The notes under the pieces are model-generated. The model saw only the letters and a program-made list of their open reading frames with translations, was not told the DNA's origin and did not search any database. This document shows positions 46,663 to 57,211 of a stretch of 64,000 bases of DNA, in pieces (the stretch's first letter is position 1; each line of letters opens with the position of its first letter). The DNA lies in contig NW_025933214.1 in the NCBI RefSeq assembly GCF_000764305.2, forward strand, positions 1-64,000, written 5' to 3'. Source of the DNA: Hyalella azteca. Taxonomy: Eukaryota > Arthropoda > Malacostraca > Amphipoda > Hyalellidae. The translations under genes were made by a program, and so were the position numbers.

Positions 46663-49600
46663 TTTGTAGGAGCCGCCACGTGTCGGCGTTTTATATCGGT
46701 GCGGGTTCAGGTACGACTGGTTCGAATGACAACTCTATAATAGTACGAAAAAAATAATAAAATTTCAAATTGCAAATCACAATTACAATACTGAGTTTTT
46801 TTTTATTAAGCGGAAGTAGGAAAACTATTTGGCAGTTAATCAATTATAAGCTATATAAAATGAGTGGCTACTGTTTCGATACAGTAAACTCTTCTAAACA
46901 AAATCAAAGCATGATGATTTGTAAAGTCACCGTTGAGATGAGAAATTTTAATATTGGGTAGGCCTTTAAATAAAAACATCGACTCTTCTGGGAAGAATTT
47001 TCATAGCAGGTCTTCTACACATAAGTTTGTCAAATCTAAATCCATCGGGACCAAATTAAAAAATGGAGATATTTATTGGCATTACGCTCATTCTAGCATT
47101 AACATAATTATTTAATTAAGCTCCGATGGGAGACCGAATCGACACTTCAGCGAACTCGCCTGCGAACTCGCCTGCGAGCTCGCATGCAAAACCTAACTTA
47201 ATTTTCAACTGTGGCACGCATAACTCCGTCAATAATGGACGGATTTTCTTCAAATTTGAAATATAAGTAGATAATATCAGTACGCTAGTGTCGATTCGGT
47301 TAATAAACAAACGCACAAAATAGGCAGAAGTTCAAGAACTAATTAAATGGAAATTTAATTCAAATTAATATATAAAATGACCAGAGGCAATGTAGTCGAT
47401 TTGTTAAAAAACAAAAACATTTTCAGCGTGTAGCTATCATGAGAATCCTGGGGGTAATAAATAATGAGTATGGGATAATAAATCCTAAATCCACGACGTA
47501 ATATTTCATTCTGAATTGCTAGATACTTGCAAAAAATTCTTTTGTGTAGATTAAATGTATATGATTATGTAAAACAATCCTGATCTGCAGTCTTTCACAT
47601 TTGTATATGTTATTCTGGTAAAATTGCACTGGCTCTTCTGCTGCGATTTTAACGAAAAATTGTGTGTTGTATTTTCCATGAGTAATGTATTTATTATGTA
47701 CTCTAATATATAACATGCATGCGTGTTATCTAATGCGTGTGGGAAATACAATTTACTTCCCATCTTTTGTATAATTTCATAATTAAGAGTTCCTTGCCTG
47801 AATGCGTGGTACGATTTCTTGTTAGTCTTCCCTAATTAAATGGATGTGTTGGTGAAAACTCTTTGTACTTTAATTTTTGGCGTCGCTTCCTACAAGAAAT
47901 CAGAGTTTTATGCTAAAATTTACCACATCTCAAGATCTATAAAAGAGTTTTTAGTTTGTTTTGGCATACAGAAATGTTTCCAAAAGAAATCGTTTGTTTC
48001 GAAAATTAAAACATAACAAAATGTTTTTTATTAGATTTAAGATATACAGAAACTCTGAGTTTCCTGCGTTGAGCTCTCATTTAATCATGATGAAAGCCTT
48101 TTCATTGCAAATTTTTCCAAAATTTCGGCCCGTTCAACGCACTCAGCCGCGGTAGTCGTCTATGGACATTCTTAACTATGAATTCGACAGATAACTCCTC
48201 TCATAAATAAGATAAAAATCTGAAATTTGGAATGCTATCCTGGCTAATTATTTTCAATCTGTGGACATTAAGATAAATTATGTAAACTTTGTATTACCAG
48301 TGTTATCGCTAACGAAAATTTTGAACCATAAGGATCGTAAAANGAGCGATAATCACAATGATACAAAGTATCATGGTATGCAGTATCACGCTATCACGCT
48401 ATGCATCTTGAGCAATGTGGCACAAGACGCTATATGCAATATATAATTGGAGCATTCATGTAGATGTGGAAATTTTCATTTTCCGAAATTCCTTACATTA
48501 TACGGTTAGTGAATTTTCTTTAATTGCATGCCTTTCAAATCCTTCAAAAGTTTTAAAAATGACCAGAAGCAGCCCGTATGAGTAATAAAGCAATATTTGG
48601 AGGTTGTTTTTGCACAGCTTTTGGCAGAATTTTTACAGCACAGCGCGAAATTGTGGTAAGGCGATGCCACTTGTATTGTGTACAGTACACAAAGGAGCCA
48701 TACATGAGAGCATGAGCATCTCTTACAACCTGTGTTGGAGCGACGATCACCGGCTGAGTGACTAAGAAAACAAAAGCCAATTGATGAATGTGGAGAGGTG
48801 GAGTGAGTTGAGGTGAGCCCCCATGGGGGTTGAAGGAAGGGGATAAATTCCTCAATACTCCTGTTTTATTTATACATTGGCTGAAATTGGTTGAATACAT
48901 CGCACTTGTTAATACAGGGATGAGACAATATTTGCACTGGATTTGTCCGTGTGTTTGTTAACCTGTTGACAGGGTATGATTGTGTGAACGAGATATAGCG
49001 TACTTATTTGAGGGTATGAGGGTACCTTCACCCCCACGTCGGCTGTGACGCTGGCACCACTGAACGTTGTTTATAAATGTAGCGGGTAGGGGAGGGGATC
49101 AGGGTGAGCTTGGAGGGGAGAGGAGGCGTTCGATTATTCTAGCCTTTTATTTCTTCACCAGTTCCCAGACTGTTCATTGTTCTGAACAGTGACGAAGTAT
49201 TCCCAAACATAAAAAAATATATATAATATCAATGAACAGACTACATTATTGCTATGAATGACACATAACAAAGGTTTCAGGAAAGACAATGAGACTGTAA
49301 TGTAAAATAAAAGCTGTTGTAAAATTAAAAGCGTAGAATAAGTCTGTCTTCAAATTTTTTTACTTAGCTTTGGGGCGTTGAATAATACACTAGTTGACAA
49401 ACCATGCAGCTCTGTCCCGTATATGTTACGCGTACCCGATACATGACCTAATTATTTAAGCAATTAATTCATTCACCAATTCCTCTCTCTACATTCATCC
49501 TTTCCTCCACCTCCCTAAATCATTCAGTCCCCCTTTGTTCGCTGCCCCACCTTCCTACTCTTCCCCATGCACCTCCTCTTGAAACTTGAGCCTCCCTTTA

Positions 49601-50340
49601 CACAGCATTCCTTTATTCGCGTCGACAGCAGAGGAAACTCTCAGTAAACTTCCAAAGTAACCAGTGATCATTTTTTTTGGAAATCATTCAATAAGTGAAC
49701 AGATTAATATCACGAATGTAATTAAAATAATTTTATCGACTTACACTATAGTTTTCTGGCTTTCTTCAATGTGCGAAAATAGTTTTTGAGCCGGCTATTA
49801 TTTGCGTAAGAAACTAAATGATCGTAGTTGCAAATAACCATGAACAGTTTGAATGATCAGAATAGACCAGTGGATACTGTTCGCAGTGCACTGAATTTCT
49901 CCCATCTGCAGCGAACGGTTTATCTATTAGTGAAAAATAAGCCGCTGTCTGCAGTGCAGATGAGAAATTTTGCTCTAACTCGGGAAATAGAGAGAATTTA
50001 AATACATAGTAATGAAAATGTTTGCCTCGACGAAACTAAAAAAATCCATGCACAATTAATGTGCAGCTCATACTTCACTATTCTCGCGCACCTTAGACCA
50101 CGTCACTACGCTGCCAGACGCTGCCGCTGCAATTTACAATGCTCTCGCCCAGTGTGCCGAGTTTAGAGTTGGAGCGTCCATGAACGGGCCTCTTAACAGA
50201 GGGCACTTCGCGTATCTTCGACACAAGGTGCCATCACTTACTAGATTTACCCTTGTTTTTTCGCATGAAAAAACATGGAACCGCTTTTTACTTCCACTCT
50301 CTGTTTGCATTCTCTTTCACTGATTTCACTTCAAGTCCTT
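46663..50340. other. Region upstream of eIF3b, unassigned
   Basis: It begins with the probable eIF3b promoter and 5' UTR just right of 46,662. The rest is AT-rich without recognisable genes. Short GCGAACTCGCCT repeats occur near 47,150, an N at 48,343, and a pyrimidine-rich tract near 49,480-49,620. Open frames are short and lack domains. Confidence 0.4.
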
Positions 50341-50835
50341 TTAGTGAGACGTTTCAATACAAAATGCGTTAATACAGTTCAACCGCATAGTGAAAAGGCA
50401 AGCTATGAGCCCGCGCAGCACGCACGTCCGTCTTGTGACACGGCTCAACCGCGACATCATAGCCTGGTATGTTGAGCAAATGCGAAAACCTCTGTATAAT
50501 AATGTTTGAAGCCCATTTAACTTGAACTGGAATGAACAAAAACTAAAGAAACTGGTATTTAGACCGGAGAATGTCGGCTTTCGGAACACAGAAGTTAAAG
50601 AACGGCCATTAGATTTCGTAATATTGCAATCAAGGAAGGACAAACTATTGTTAGATTCGAGCTCCATGGTAAATTTGATAGAATTATGTTGCGAGTTTAG
50701 GTAATCAAATAATGGTTTGACATGGGAGGGATGTTGGAAAATTAGAAATGTGTCATCGACATATCTATTATAGAATATTGGCTTGAAATCAAGAGGACAA
50801 TTGGCCAGCCAAGAAACCTCGTGAAAACACTTCAC
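50341..50835 (-). mobile_element. Penelope-like element reverse transcriptase fragment
   Basis: The minus-strand frame reads FYNRYVDDTFLIFQHP (the catalytic Y-x-D-D box), SLSFLDCNITKSNGRSLTSV, FRKPTFSGLNTSFFSF and LLYRGFRICSTY. The order VDD, FLD, then RKPT-x-GLY/NT is diagnostic for Penelope-like retroelements. The C-terminal part decays after ICSTY, and the start is arbitrary because the upstream part is missing. The neighbouring plus-strand piece at 50,892 is from the same element type in the opposite orientation. Confidence 0.8.
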
Positions 50836-50891
50836 GCACTCTTTATTCCAGGATCGCTGAGCATAAGGGCAGGAGTTGTAGGACCGGACAG

Positions 50892-51095
50892 TTGCTATCG
50901 CGCCCCCCTCATTCGGCTGTGCGCACTCACGCCGAGCAGTGTGATGTGCCTGTTTCTGACAGTGACTTTAGGGTGTTAGCTTCTACCTACGGTACTTCAG
51001 ATTTGCGTATCATAGAATTATTGTACATTTTTAGGCTTAGGCCCAGTTTAAATTCAGCTGTGAGCCCCTATCCCCTTGAAATTGTGAATAGATAG
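50892..51095 (+). mobile_element. Penelope-like element C-terminal fragment
   Basis: The frame SAVRTHAEQCDVPVSDSDF, RIIELLYIFRLRPSLNSA ending in a stop resembles the C-terminal endonuclease-side end of Penelope-like proteins (H-x-x-x-C, then E-x-L-x-I-x-x-x-P-x-L-N). It is transcribed away from the RT fragment at 50,341-50,835, so the element has been rearranged. Confidence 0.6.
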
Positions 51096-51099
51096 GTTT

Positions 51100-52860
51100 T
51101 TATGCCCTATTACTTGTAAATTTAGGTTCTAATTGTGTTCTGTGCTTTCAATTGTGTTAACTTGTGACTTTCTATGTATATATGTCGCTTAGTGAAAACA
51201 ATATATGTCTGCTGAGTCAACACAATATATGCCTGCTCAGTCAACACAATATATTCCCTTGTACATAACCCGATCCCTGCCACTACCCAAATAAAAAATT
51301 AAGGGTGGCGCACCGATGATTATAGGTGGCGTAACGGTGGGTGGCCAGATCTGCCGAAAATCGACACTAAAACACCAATAAATCGAAAGGGTGGCGAGTA
51401 TAGGTGGGTGTCCTCGATGAATCATCGATGATATATAGGGTCTAAAAAATCTATGGCACATTGCAGACAAATCTCTTATGCGCCACCGATAACAGTTTGC
51501 CCAAACTGCACAGTGCACGAAGGTGTTTGCTACTGTAATTTATCCAACGTAGAAAGGTGTTATTGGGTTGCGGGTAATTCGAGATCAAGACGAAACCATG
51601 ACTTCGTTCTGTGTGCTTGGCTTTTAAGATTAGGTTCTGTTAAGAAAATTTATCAAAAATTTAGGGTGAATTCGGTAGGTACGAGTAAAACTGAAGCAAG
51701 GTGTTCACAAATTTTTCAAACCAAAGTGAAGCTACTGGGCATGTATCAGACTGCTCCTGATATAAATTGTCCGAGGAACAATGGAAAATTTTTGTCACAA
51801 AAAATGCAGTTTCTCAGAAGATGATAGCGAATACAATTTTTTATGTTCACATGAGTTATTGAGTAAATTGATTGCGAATATTGCGTCTGCGCCAACTGGC
51901 TGTGTTGGAAATATTGCGATCAATTCAGATAATTATTGTACCATTAAGTATAAATTGTATGGATCGATTAGGTGTGTTATGTAATATTGACAATATTCTC
52001 AAGTTGCTCCATTTATCTAAACTCTATAACCACGTCGACGTAGTCGGCAGAGGCAAGGCAGCTCTAAAGCGCAGCGGCTCTGCAGTCCTCAAGTGCAGTG
52101 AGCAAGTCGAGTGAGCACACGTTCACGTTCATACGAGTTGGGTTTACGGGAGTCGGCGTCGAGCTTCCTACTAAACTTTACCATGTCCTGCTTCCTACTA
52201 ATCTTTACCAGGTCCTGCTTCTATACTAATCTTTACCATGTCCTGCTTGAAATATGTGCTTTCCGGGAAATTTGCTTGTTAAAAAAATCATTTTTACGCA
52301 GAGGGATACAAATAAAAATTCGGCCTTCTATCGCTTACTTCGACAGTGGAATTTAATTATTTAGGGAAATTTGCCCATACAGTCAGATAATTATTTCGAT
52401 TTTAAGTCTAAATTTCTGCTAGAGTGATTCCGGTATCTTTTGGACGCAAGAGATTAAAGATTATGCAAAAGAAAAATAGCGACTCGAAGTGGTGCAGGTA
52501 ATTCACGAATGACGTTTAAAAATCATCGAGTGATATTAATTCCTTATTTCACGCAAGAATATTCTTGGTGAAAATATTTAAAATAAAACCGCTTTCAAAA
52601 TTGGTGTAATGTTCACACTATGAAACTTCAATGCTTATTAAGCCTTTTTCCGTAGACTTTACTCTGAGCTGAACCATCGTTCGTTATGAATAAACGGAGT
52701 TTCTTTCAGTGGCAGTTTACTCGGATCTAGCAGCATGCTCAAATAAAATTGTTGATGGAACCATTTAATCATCACGGTGGCAGCACTAACTTCTGTCGTT
52801 TGATGAAATTAATACTTGCAATACTTCAGGCAAATATTTTAAAATTACTCTAGTGCCTAG
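51100..52860. other. Unassigned region with a short tandem repeat
   Basis: A ~28-bp repeat (CTTTACCATGTCCTGCTT, with CTACTAAT) occurs about four times at 52,165-52,250. CAACACAATATATGCCTGCT is repeated near 51,200-51,260. The 372-base frame at 51,453 (CPNCTVHEGVCYC) has no recognisable domain, and I do not call it a gene. Confidence 0.35.
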
Positions 52861-52861
52861 T

Positions 52862-52931
52862 CCTCTCCTATAGCTCAAGAGCAAAGGCTTTGCTTCGCGT
52901 ATGGGAGACCGAAGTTCGAATCCTGCAGGCT
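52862..52931 (+). pseudogene. tRNA-like sequence (tRNA pseudogene or SINE head)
   Basis: TATAGCTCAAGAGC resembles an A box with a shortened D loop, and AGTTCGAATCCTGC about 35 bases on is a near-perfect B box. The terminal TCTCC and GGGAG could pair. The D loop is too short for a functional tRNA. Confidence 0.4.
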
Positions 52932-53149
52932 GGGAGTTTCATCAAGTCGATTTCTCACGAGGTATGTGTATGTGCGTGTACTCTGAAAATTTGTTCCTGC
53001 TTCATGCCTGATATTGTTACTTGTACTATCATGGTAGACTTTAAATACGCCGCCCTTAGAATGGTGATTATGTGGAACTATGTCAGTAAATACATAAGCA
53101 TCGGATTAGAAACTAAATAAAAAAATTTTATCGACTTCATTTTAAAAGT

Positions 53150-54190
53150 GGCCATCGGTGGCTCATCAATGTGCCACTGATGCCAATGGGTAGTTATTGG
53201 CGGAAGAAAAGCTTCACGGGTAGGGGGGCCATCGGCAGGTTATACTAAGGTGTGGTAAAGGTGGTGCACGCCACCCTTAATCACTGTATAAATCATAGCT
53301 GCTCCACCTATTGCGTCCGCCAATAGCCACCATTAAAACATAGGTGCTCCACTCATAATTTTTATTTGTGTATCCCTGGTCTCGAGTAACGCGGGCTGAG
53401 GCAGGGCATTTCCTTTAAAGCCTACCGAGTTAATTCCTCTGATCGAAGGGATAACGGAGCTGAATGAATTAGTACTGTAATTACTTCAAATGACATTAAC
53501 GAAAGATGTGTGAATGGATTCTGAAATAATCTAAACGTGTTATAATCGTTAGTCCAAAATTAATGCAAAAACAACTAATGCACAATGCGATTTAGTGACC
53601 AGTTTCATATGATTCATTTCATTCAAATTCATCAATATGCAACATTAATCTCATTGGACACACATTGACTCAGCCGCGAGGTCAATATCGTGTTTTCTGA
53701 ACGGCTTCACTGAACGAAGGTGCATGGCGGGGGATTGAGATACGGGGATTGAGATACGGGGATTGCGACACGTAACGAATTACGTTCTTCATTGAAGCAG
53801 TTCCGAAAAATTGTTAACAGTAGAAACTTGGCGTAAGTAGAAAAGCTAAAGGACATGTTTGATTTCATGGAATATATTAAGAGTGAAACTGTAGTCCAGC
53901 TTTTTGATTATCATCATTTATGAAGATTCTAGAAAATCTTATCCGTGCCAAAGGCAGTTACGTCGTGTGAGAATATTTAGCAAACTAAACCTGCGAAGTG
54001 GTCAGTGCGGAGAACGATAAGGTTAGAAGCAACTACAGCAGTGCTAAGAAAATGCAATCGTCCGGTCATGAATCAGAAATTTTGTTCTACATATATAGAT
54101 CATATATTTAGCTAGAAGTGAGTAATAGAAGCATGTTAGTTGGGGCCTGGTAGTTTTGAATATGTTACCGGACATTTGTGACGATGTGAA
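53150..54190. other. Unassigned region
   Basis: A block rich in GGTGGC/GCCACC words (53,150-53,370) mirrors one at 51,290-51,430. GGGGATTGAGATAC is repeated in tandem at about 53,730-53,765. I see no gene. Confidence 0.35.
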
Positions 54191-54289
54191 AACCTAACGG
54201 AATGTGGTATGTTGATGGTAGAATATGCCGACAAAGTGGACCTCTCTCGAATGAAGGGTTTACATCGGGAGCATGTGAATCTTGCATCA

Positions 54290-54765
54290 TGCGGGGTCGA
54301 GATATGAACCTGTGCCCTCATAGATGGTTTGCTGCTTGGCCATATATCTTAACTATAGCCCTAAATATAACTTTAACTTCAGCAGTAGGTAAAAACAGTA
54401 TCTATGTATGTTCGAGGCTACAATGATAGTCTAAAGACAATTGACCGTAATTTCCTTACATGTAATGTGACGAAGTAAATCATATTGACTATTTACCCTT
54501 GTATCTAATATAAAACATCGATAAAGCCTGTTACCAATACTTCCATACCTCGGAGTTCACATAAATCCAATTATGCCGCTAATCCGTAGAATTTCTGGTT
54601 TTTATTCGTGTACTCAATGGTTCGCAATTGCAACAAGATCAAGTCGGGAGTTTATGCTCACAAGACATGTCGCTCTAGGCTACCTCAAGTTGAATTTTGA
54701 CCTCGAGTTGAATTTTGACCTCATGTTGAATTTTGACCTCAAGTTGAATTTTGACCTCAAGTTAG
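54290..54765 (+). repeat. Segmental duplication, copy 1, ending in an 18-bp array
   Basis: This block matches about 56,540-57,205 (minus the LINE tail inserted there): GGTTTGCTGCTTGGCC, CCTAAATATA, ATAAAACATCGATAAA versus TAAAACATCGATAAA, AATTATGCCGC, CAAGTCGGGAGTTTATGCTC. It ends in about four units of GTTGAATTTTGACCTCAA (54,686-54,763). Confidence 0.75.
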
Positions 54766-54872
54766 GCATGCAGCTCATGCCATCAGAGCGGCTTGCAGCT
54801 CATGCCATCAGAGTGGCATGCAGTGAATGCCATCAGAGCGGCTTGCAGCTCATGCCATCAGAGCGGCATGCA
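54766..54872 (+). repeat. 25-bp satellite, short array (4 units)
   Basis: Units of GCTTGCAGCTCATGCCATCA plus GAGCG. The same family forms a long array at 61,838-62,560. Confidence 0.85.
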
Positions 54873-55130
54873 AGTAGGGCAATAGCAAGTAGAAGAGTAA
54901 ATATAATAGTAAGTGGGAGGGTAAATACAATATTGAGTAGAAGGGAAAATACAATAGTAAATAGGAAGGTAAATACAATTGTAAGTAGGAGGGTAAAAAC
55001 AATAGTAAGTAGAAGGATAAATACAGTAGTAAGTAGCAGGGTAAATACAAGCAGGGCAAATACAATAGTAAGTCCTCGGGTAAATACAATAGCAAAAAAG
55101 AGGGCAAATACAATAGCAAGTATGATTAAA
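54873..55130 (+). repeat. 24-bp satellite (about 11 units)
   Basis: The unit AGTAGGAGGGTAAATACAAT plus AGTA repeats with variation and directly follows the 25-bp array. The 930-base open frame over 54,573-55,502 is a repeat artefact and not a gene. Confidence 0.85.
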
Positions 55131-55840
55131 TTACAACACGGGCGACTCAACGTCACCATGAGAATGTATCTAACAGCAACAACTTACGGCTCCAAAGGAC
55201 GTCGCGGCTGCACGGCGACGTCCAAAGAACGTCGCGGCTTCACGAGACGTCGCAGTCGTTTAAGAAGTTGCGACCCCAAGCCAGGCTCCGCCATCTCCAG
55301 GGCGTCGGCAGGCACTCCTGGTGGGCGCTGGACGCGATCAACGCTCCTGCGACACAACGCGGGCGACAACTTCAAGCAACGCCACCAGAACACATTAATA
55401 ATAATCATTGCACATCATCATCTTCGCTGGTTCAGTCTTTCCAACAACAGCCCAATATTCCCAAAAGGAATTACACGAGGAAATGTGGTGGCCATGCGCT
55501 GAATTTATCCAGATCATCGTCTCCGTTAATATCGATTTCAACGTATCATTGAATTCTACATTCATCAGACCAACGCGGCGGTGGTGTTAGTAGCGGGCAA
55601 AATAAGCGGGGCTCGCCTACGAGACGCACCACTATCTGTGATACGCTCAGCTAAGTACAGACACCGCAGCAATCCAAATGAACCTTGAATATCGCGAAAT
55701 AATGACAAGCAATTTCGTTAACTTGGCTCAAGAAATTTTCTACAATATTGACTAAATCTAATATAAAATTTTTACTATATTATTACAGTGTTTGCAAACC
55801 TTTTTATATCCTCGGATGTGACTGCCAGAATACGGTTGAG
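55131..55840. other. Unassigned region with a GC-rich island
   Basis: 55,185-55,390 is much GC-richer than its flanks and is open in several frames on both strands. It includes a direct repeat of GACGTCGCGGCT. No frame resembles a protein I recognise, so an unrecognised exon cannot be excluded. Confidence 0.3.
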
Positions 55841-55849
55841 GAACTCAGC

Positions 55850-56545
55850 GCATGACTATATATGAGGCGATGGACGATGCAATTAACATCGAACATTTCC
55901 TGGACGGATTGTGGCGAAACTCAAAGTGCTTGCACCCTCTACCGGACAGTGGCCTGTACACTTTCAGGACCGCTGATAAAACAATTTCAGAGTCAACCAT
56001 ATTGGCCCACTTTAGTTTGAGGGGACATATTGACTGTGACGGTATTTTCTTGAAGCAACTTGAGTGCTTCTGCACCGACATAGGCAAACAGACTGGCAGC
56101 TATAACGTCTGTATTAGTGTAGTTCGTCTTTGTTAATTTCGACATGACAAATTCTTTGTAAAAGCTGAGCATGTCAGACGCCACATCCCCGAGCGTCTGC
56201 CACGAGAATATCGCCTCAGGGAAGTGCTTCAGCATCTTACAGAAATGAATCAAGTTGATGGGTTCAGATAATTGACTTCTGACATCTTCACTGAGCGACT
56301 GGAAGCTCGTCATCTCCCTAGGCGGAGTGTATAGTCACTGAGAGGCTCTTCGTCGAACTCGTCCTGAAGCAGAGAATAAAATTGCCCATTCCTTCGTATC
56401 AGCTCGAGCTGAGCTTTTTGCAATACATCGTACTGATGTTTATTCATAATTTCGGTCTTATTGTGCATGACATCGTTTCGGAAATTTTTGACATCACGAA
56501 CCGCATCGAGCAATGTTTCGATGAAAGTCCTGTTTCCAACATTGC
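55850..56545 (-). pseudogene. HEPN-like protein remnant, frameshifted
   Basis: Minus-strand frames in three pieces look like one protein. The 5' piece (from about 56,545) reads TFIETLLDAVRDVKNFRNDV then MHN, a helix ending in the R-x4-H motif (RNDVMH) typical of HEPN domains, then YDVLQKAQLELIRRNGQF. The frame changes near 56,312 to SFQSLSEDVRSQLSEPINLI and FAYVGAEALKLLQENT, and again near 56,010 to VDSEIVLSAVLKVYRPLSG. HEPN domains of this sort occur in DZIP3-like and TPR proteins of invertebrates. No upstream exon was found. The assignment rests on one motif and helical character. Confidence 0.35.
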
Positions 56546-57205
56546 AGGGTCGAGTAATAACCCTGTTCCCTCATTGCTGGTTTGCTGCTTGGCCTCTTTA
56601 ACTAAAACCCTAAAAAATGCCTAACAAATTACGGACCAGGCAATAAGTCTAGCAGCTATCTCAATCAATCGTCAGTTATGAAAAGAATGGGTTCCAAATC
56701 CCGGTTCCCTTGTGAATCGAGTCACGAAAAATTCAAGAATCGGTAACAGGCCAAGGGCCTATTTCTTCAGAGCCGACACTTCTATTCTATTCTTAACTTA
56801 TAACCCTAAATATAGCTTTAAATTCAGCAGAAGGTAAAAGGCAGTATCCCTGTTCGAGGCTACCATGAAAATCTAAAATCAATTGACCCGTATTACCTTA
56901 CATTTAATATGTCGATGTATAACGTATTATTTGTTTTACTCCGCATGAAATGTGAACATGTAAGTCTTATTAACTATTTACCCTTATATTTAATGTAAAA
57001 CATCGATAAATCCTGTTAACCATACCCCCATCCTTTGGACTGCACATTAATCCCAATTATGCCGCCAATCCGAAGAATATCTGATTTTTATTCGTATACT
57101 CAATGGTTTGCAAGAAGCTCAAGTCGGGAGTTTATGCTCACAAAATTTGTTGCTCTAGGGTACCTAGAGTTGAATTTTGACCTCAAATTGAATTTTGACC
57201 TATTC
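56540..57205 (+). repeat. Segmental duplication, copy 2, interrupted by a LINE tail
   Basis: It matches 54,290-54,765 on both sides of the LINE tail at 56,650-56,796 and ends in two 18-bp units (TTGAATTTTGACCTCAAA). Beyond it the sequence enters the long LINE. Confidence 0.7.
56650..56796 (+). mobile_element. CR1-like LINE 3' tail insertion with (TATTC)n
   Basis: AAGTCTAGCAGCTATCTC, TCGTCAGTTATGAAAAGA, GGGTTCCAAATCCCGGTTCC, AACAGGCCAAGGGCC and TTCTATTCTATTCTT reproduce the tail after the 13,186 stop and the one at 23,304. It interrupts the duplicated block between CCCTAAAAAATG and ATAACCCTAAATATA. Confidence 0.75.
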
Positions 57206-57211
57206 AACGCC

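Noticed and set aside
51453..51824. 123-codon plus frame with CPNCTVHEGVCYC
   Set aside because: The Cys pattern is short and does not match a zinc-finger family I know; codons and context look non-coding.
54573..55502. Longest single open frame (309 codons, plus strand)
   Set aside because: It runs through 18-, 25- and 24-bp tandem arrays with repetitive peptides and no domain; the openness is a by-product of the repeats.
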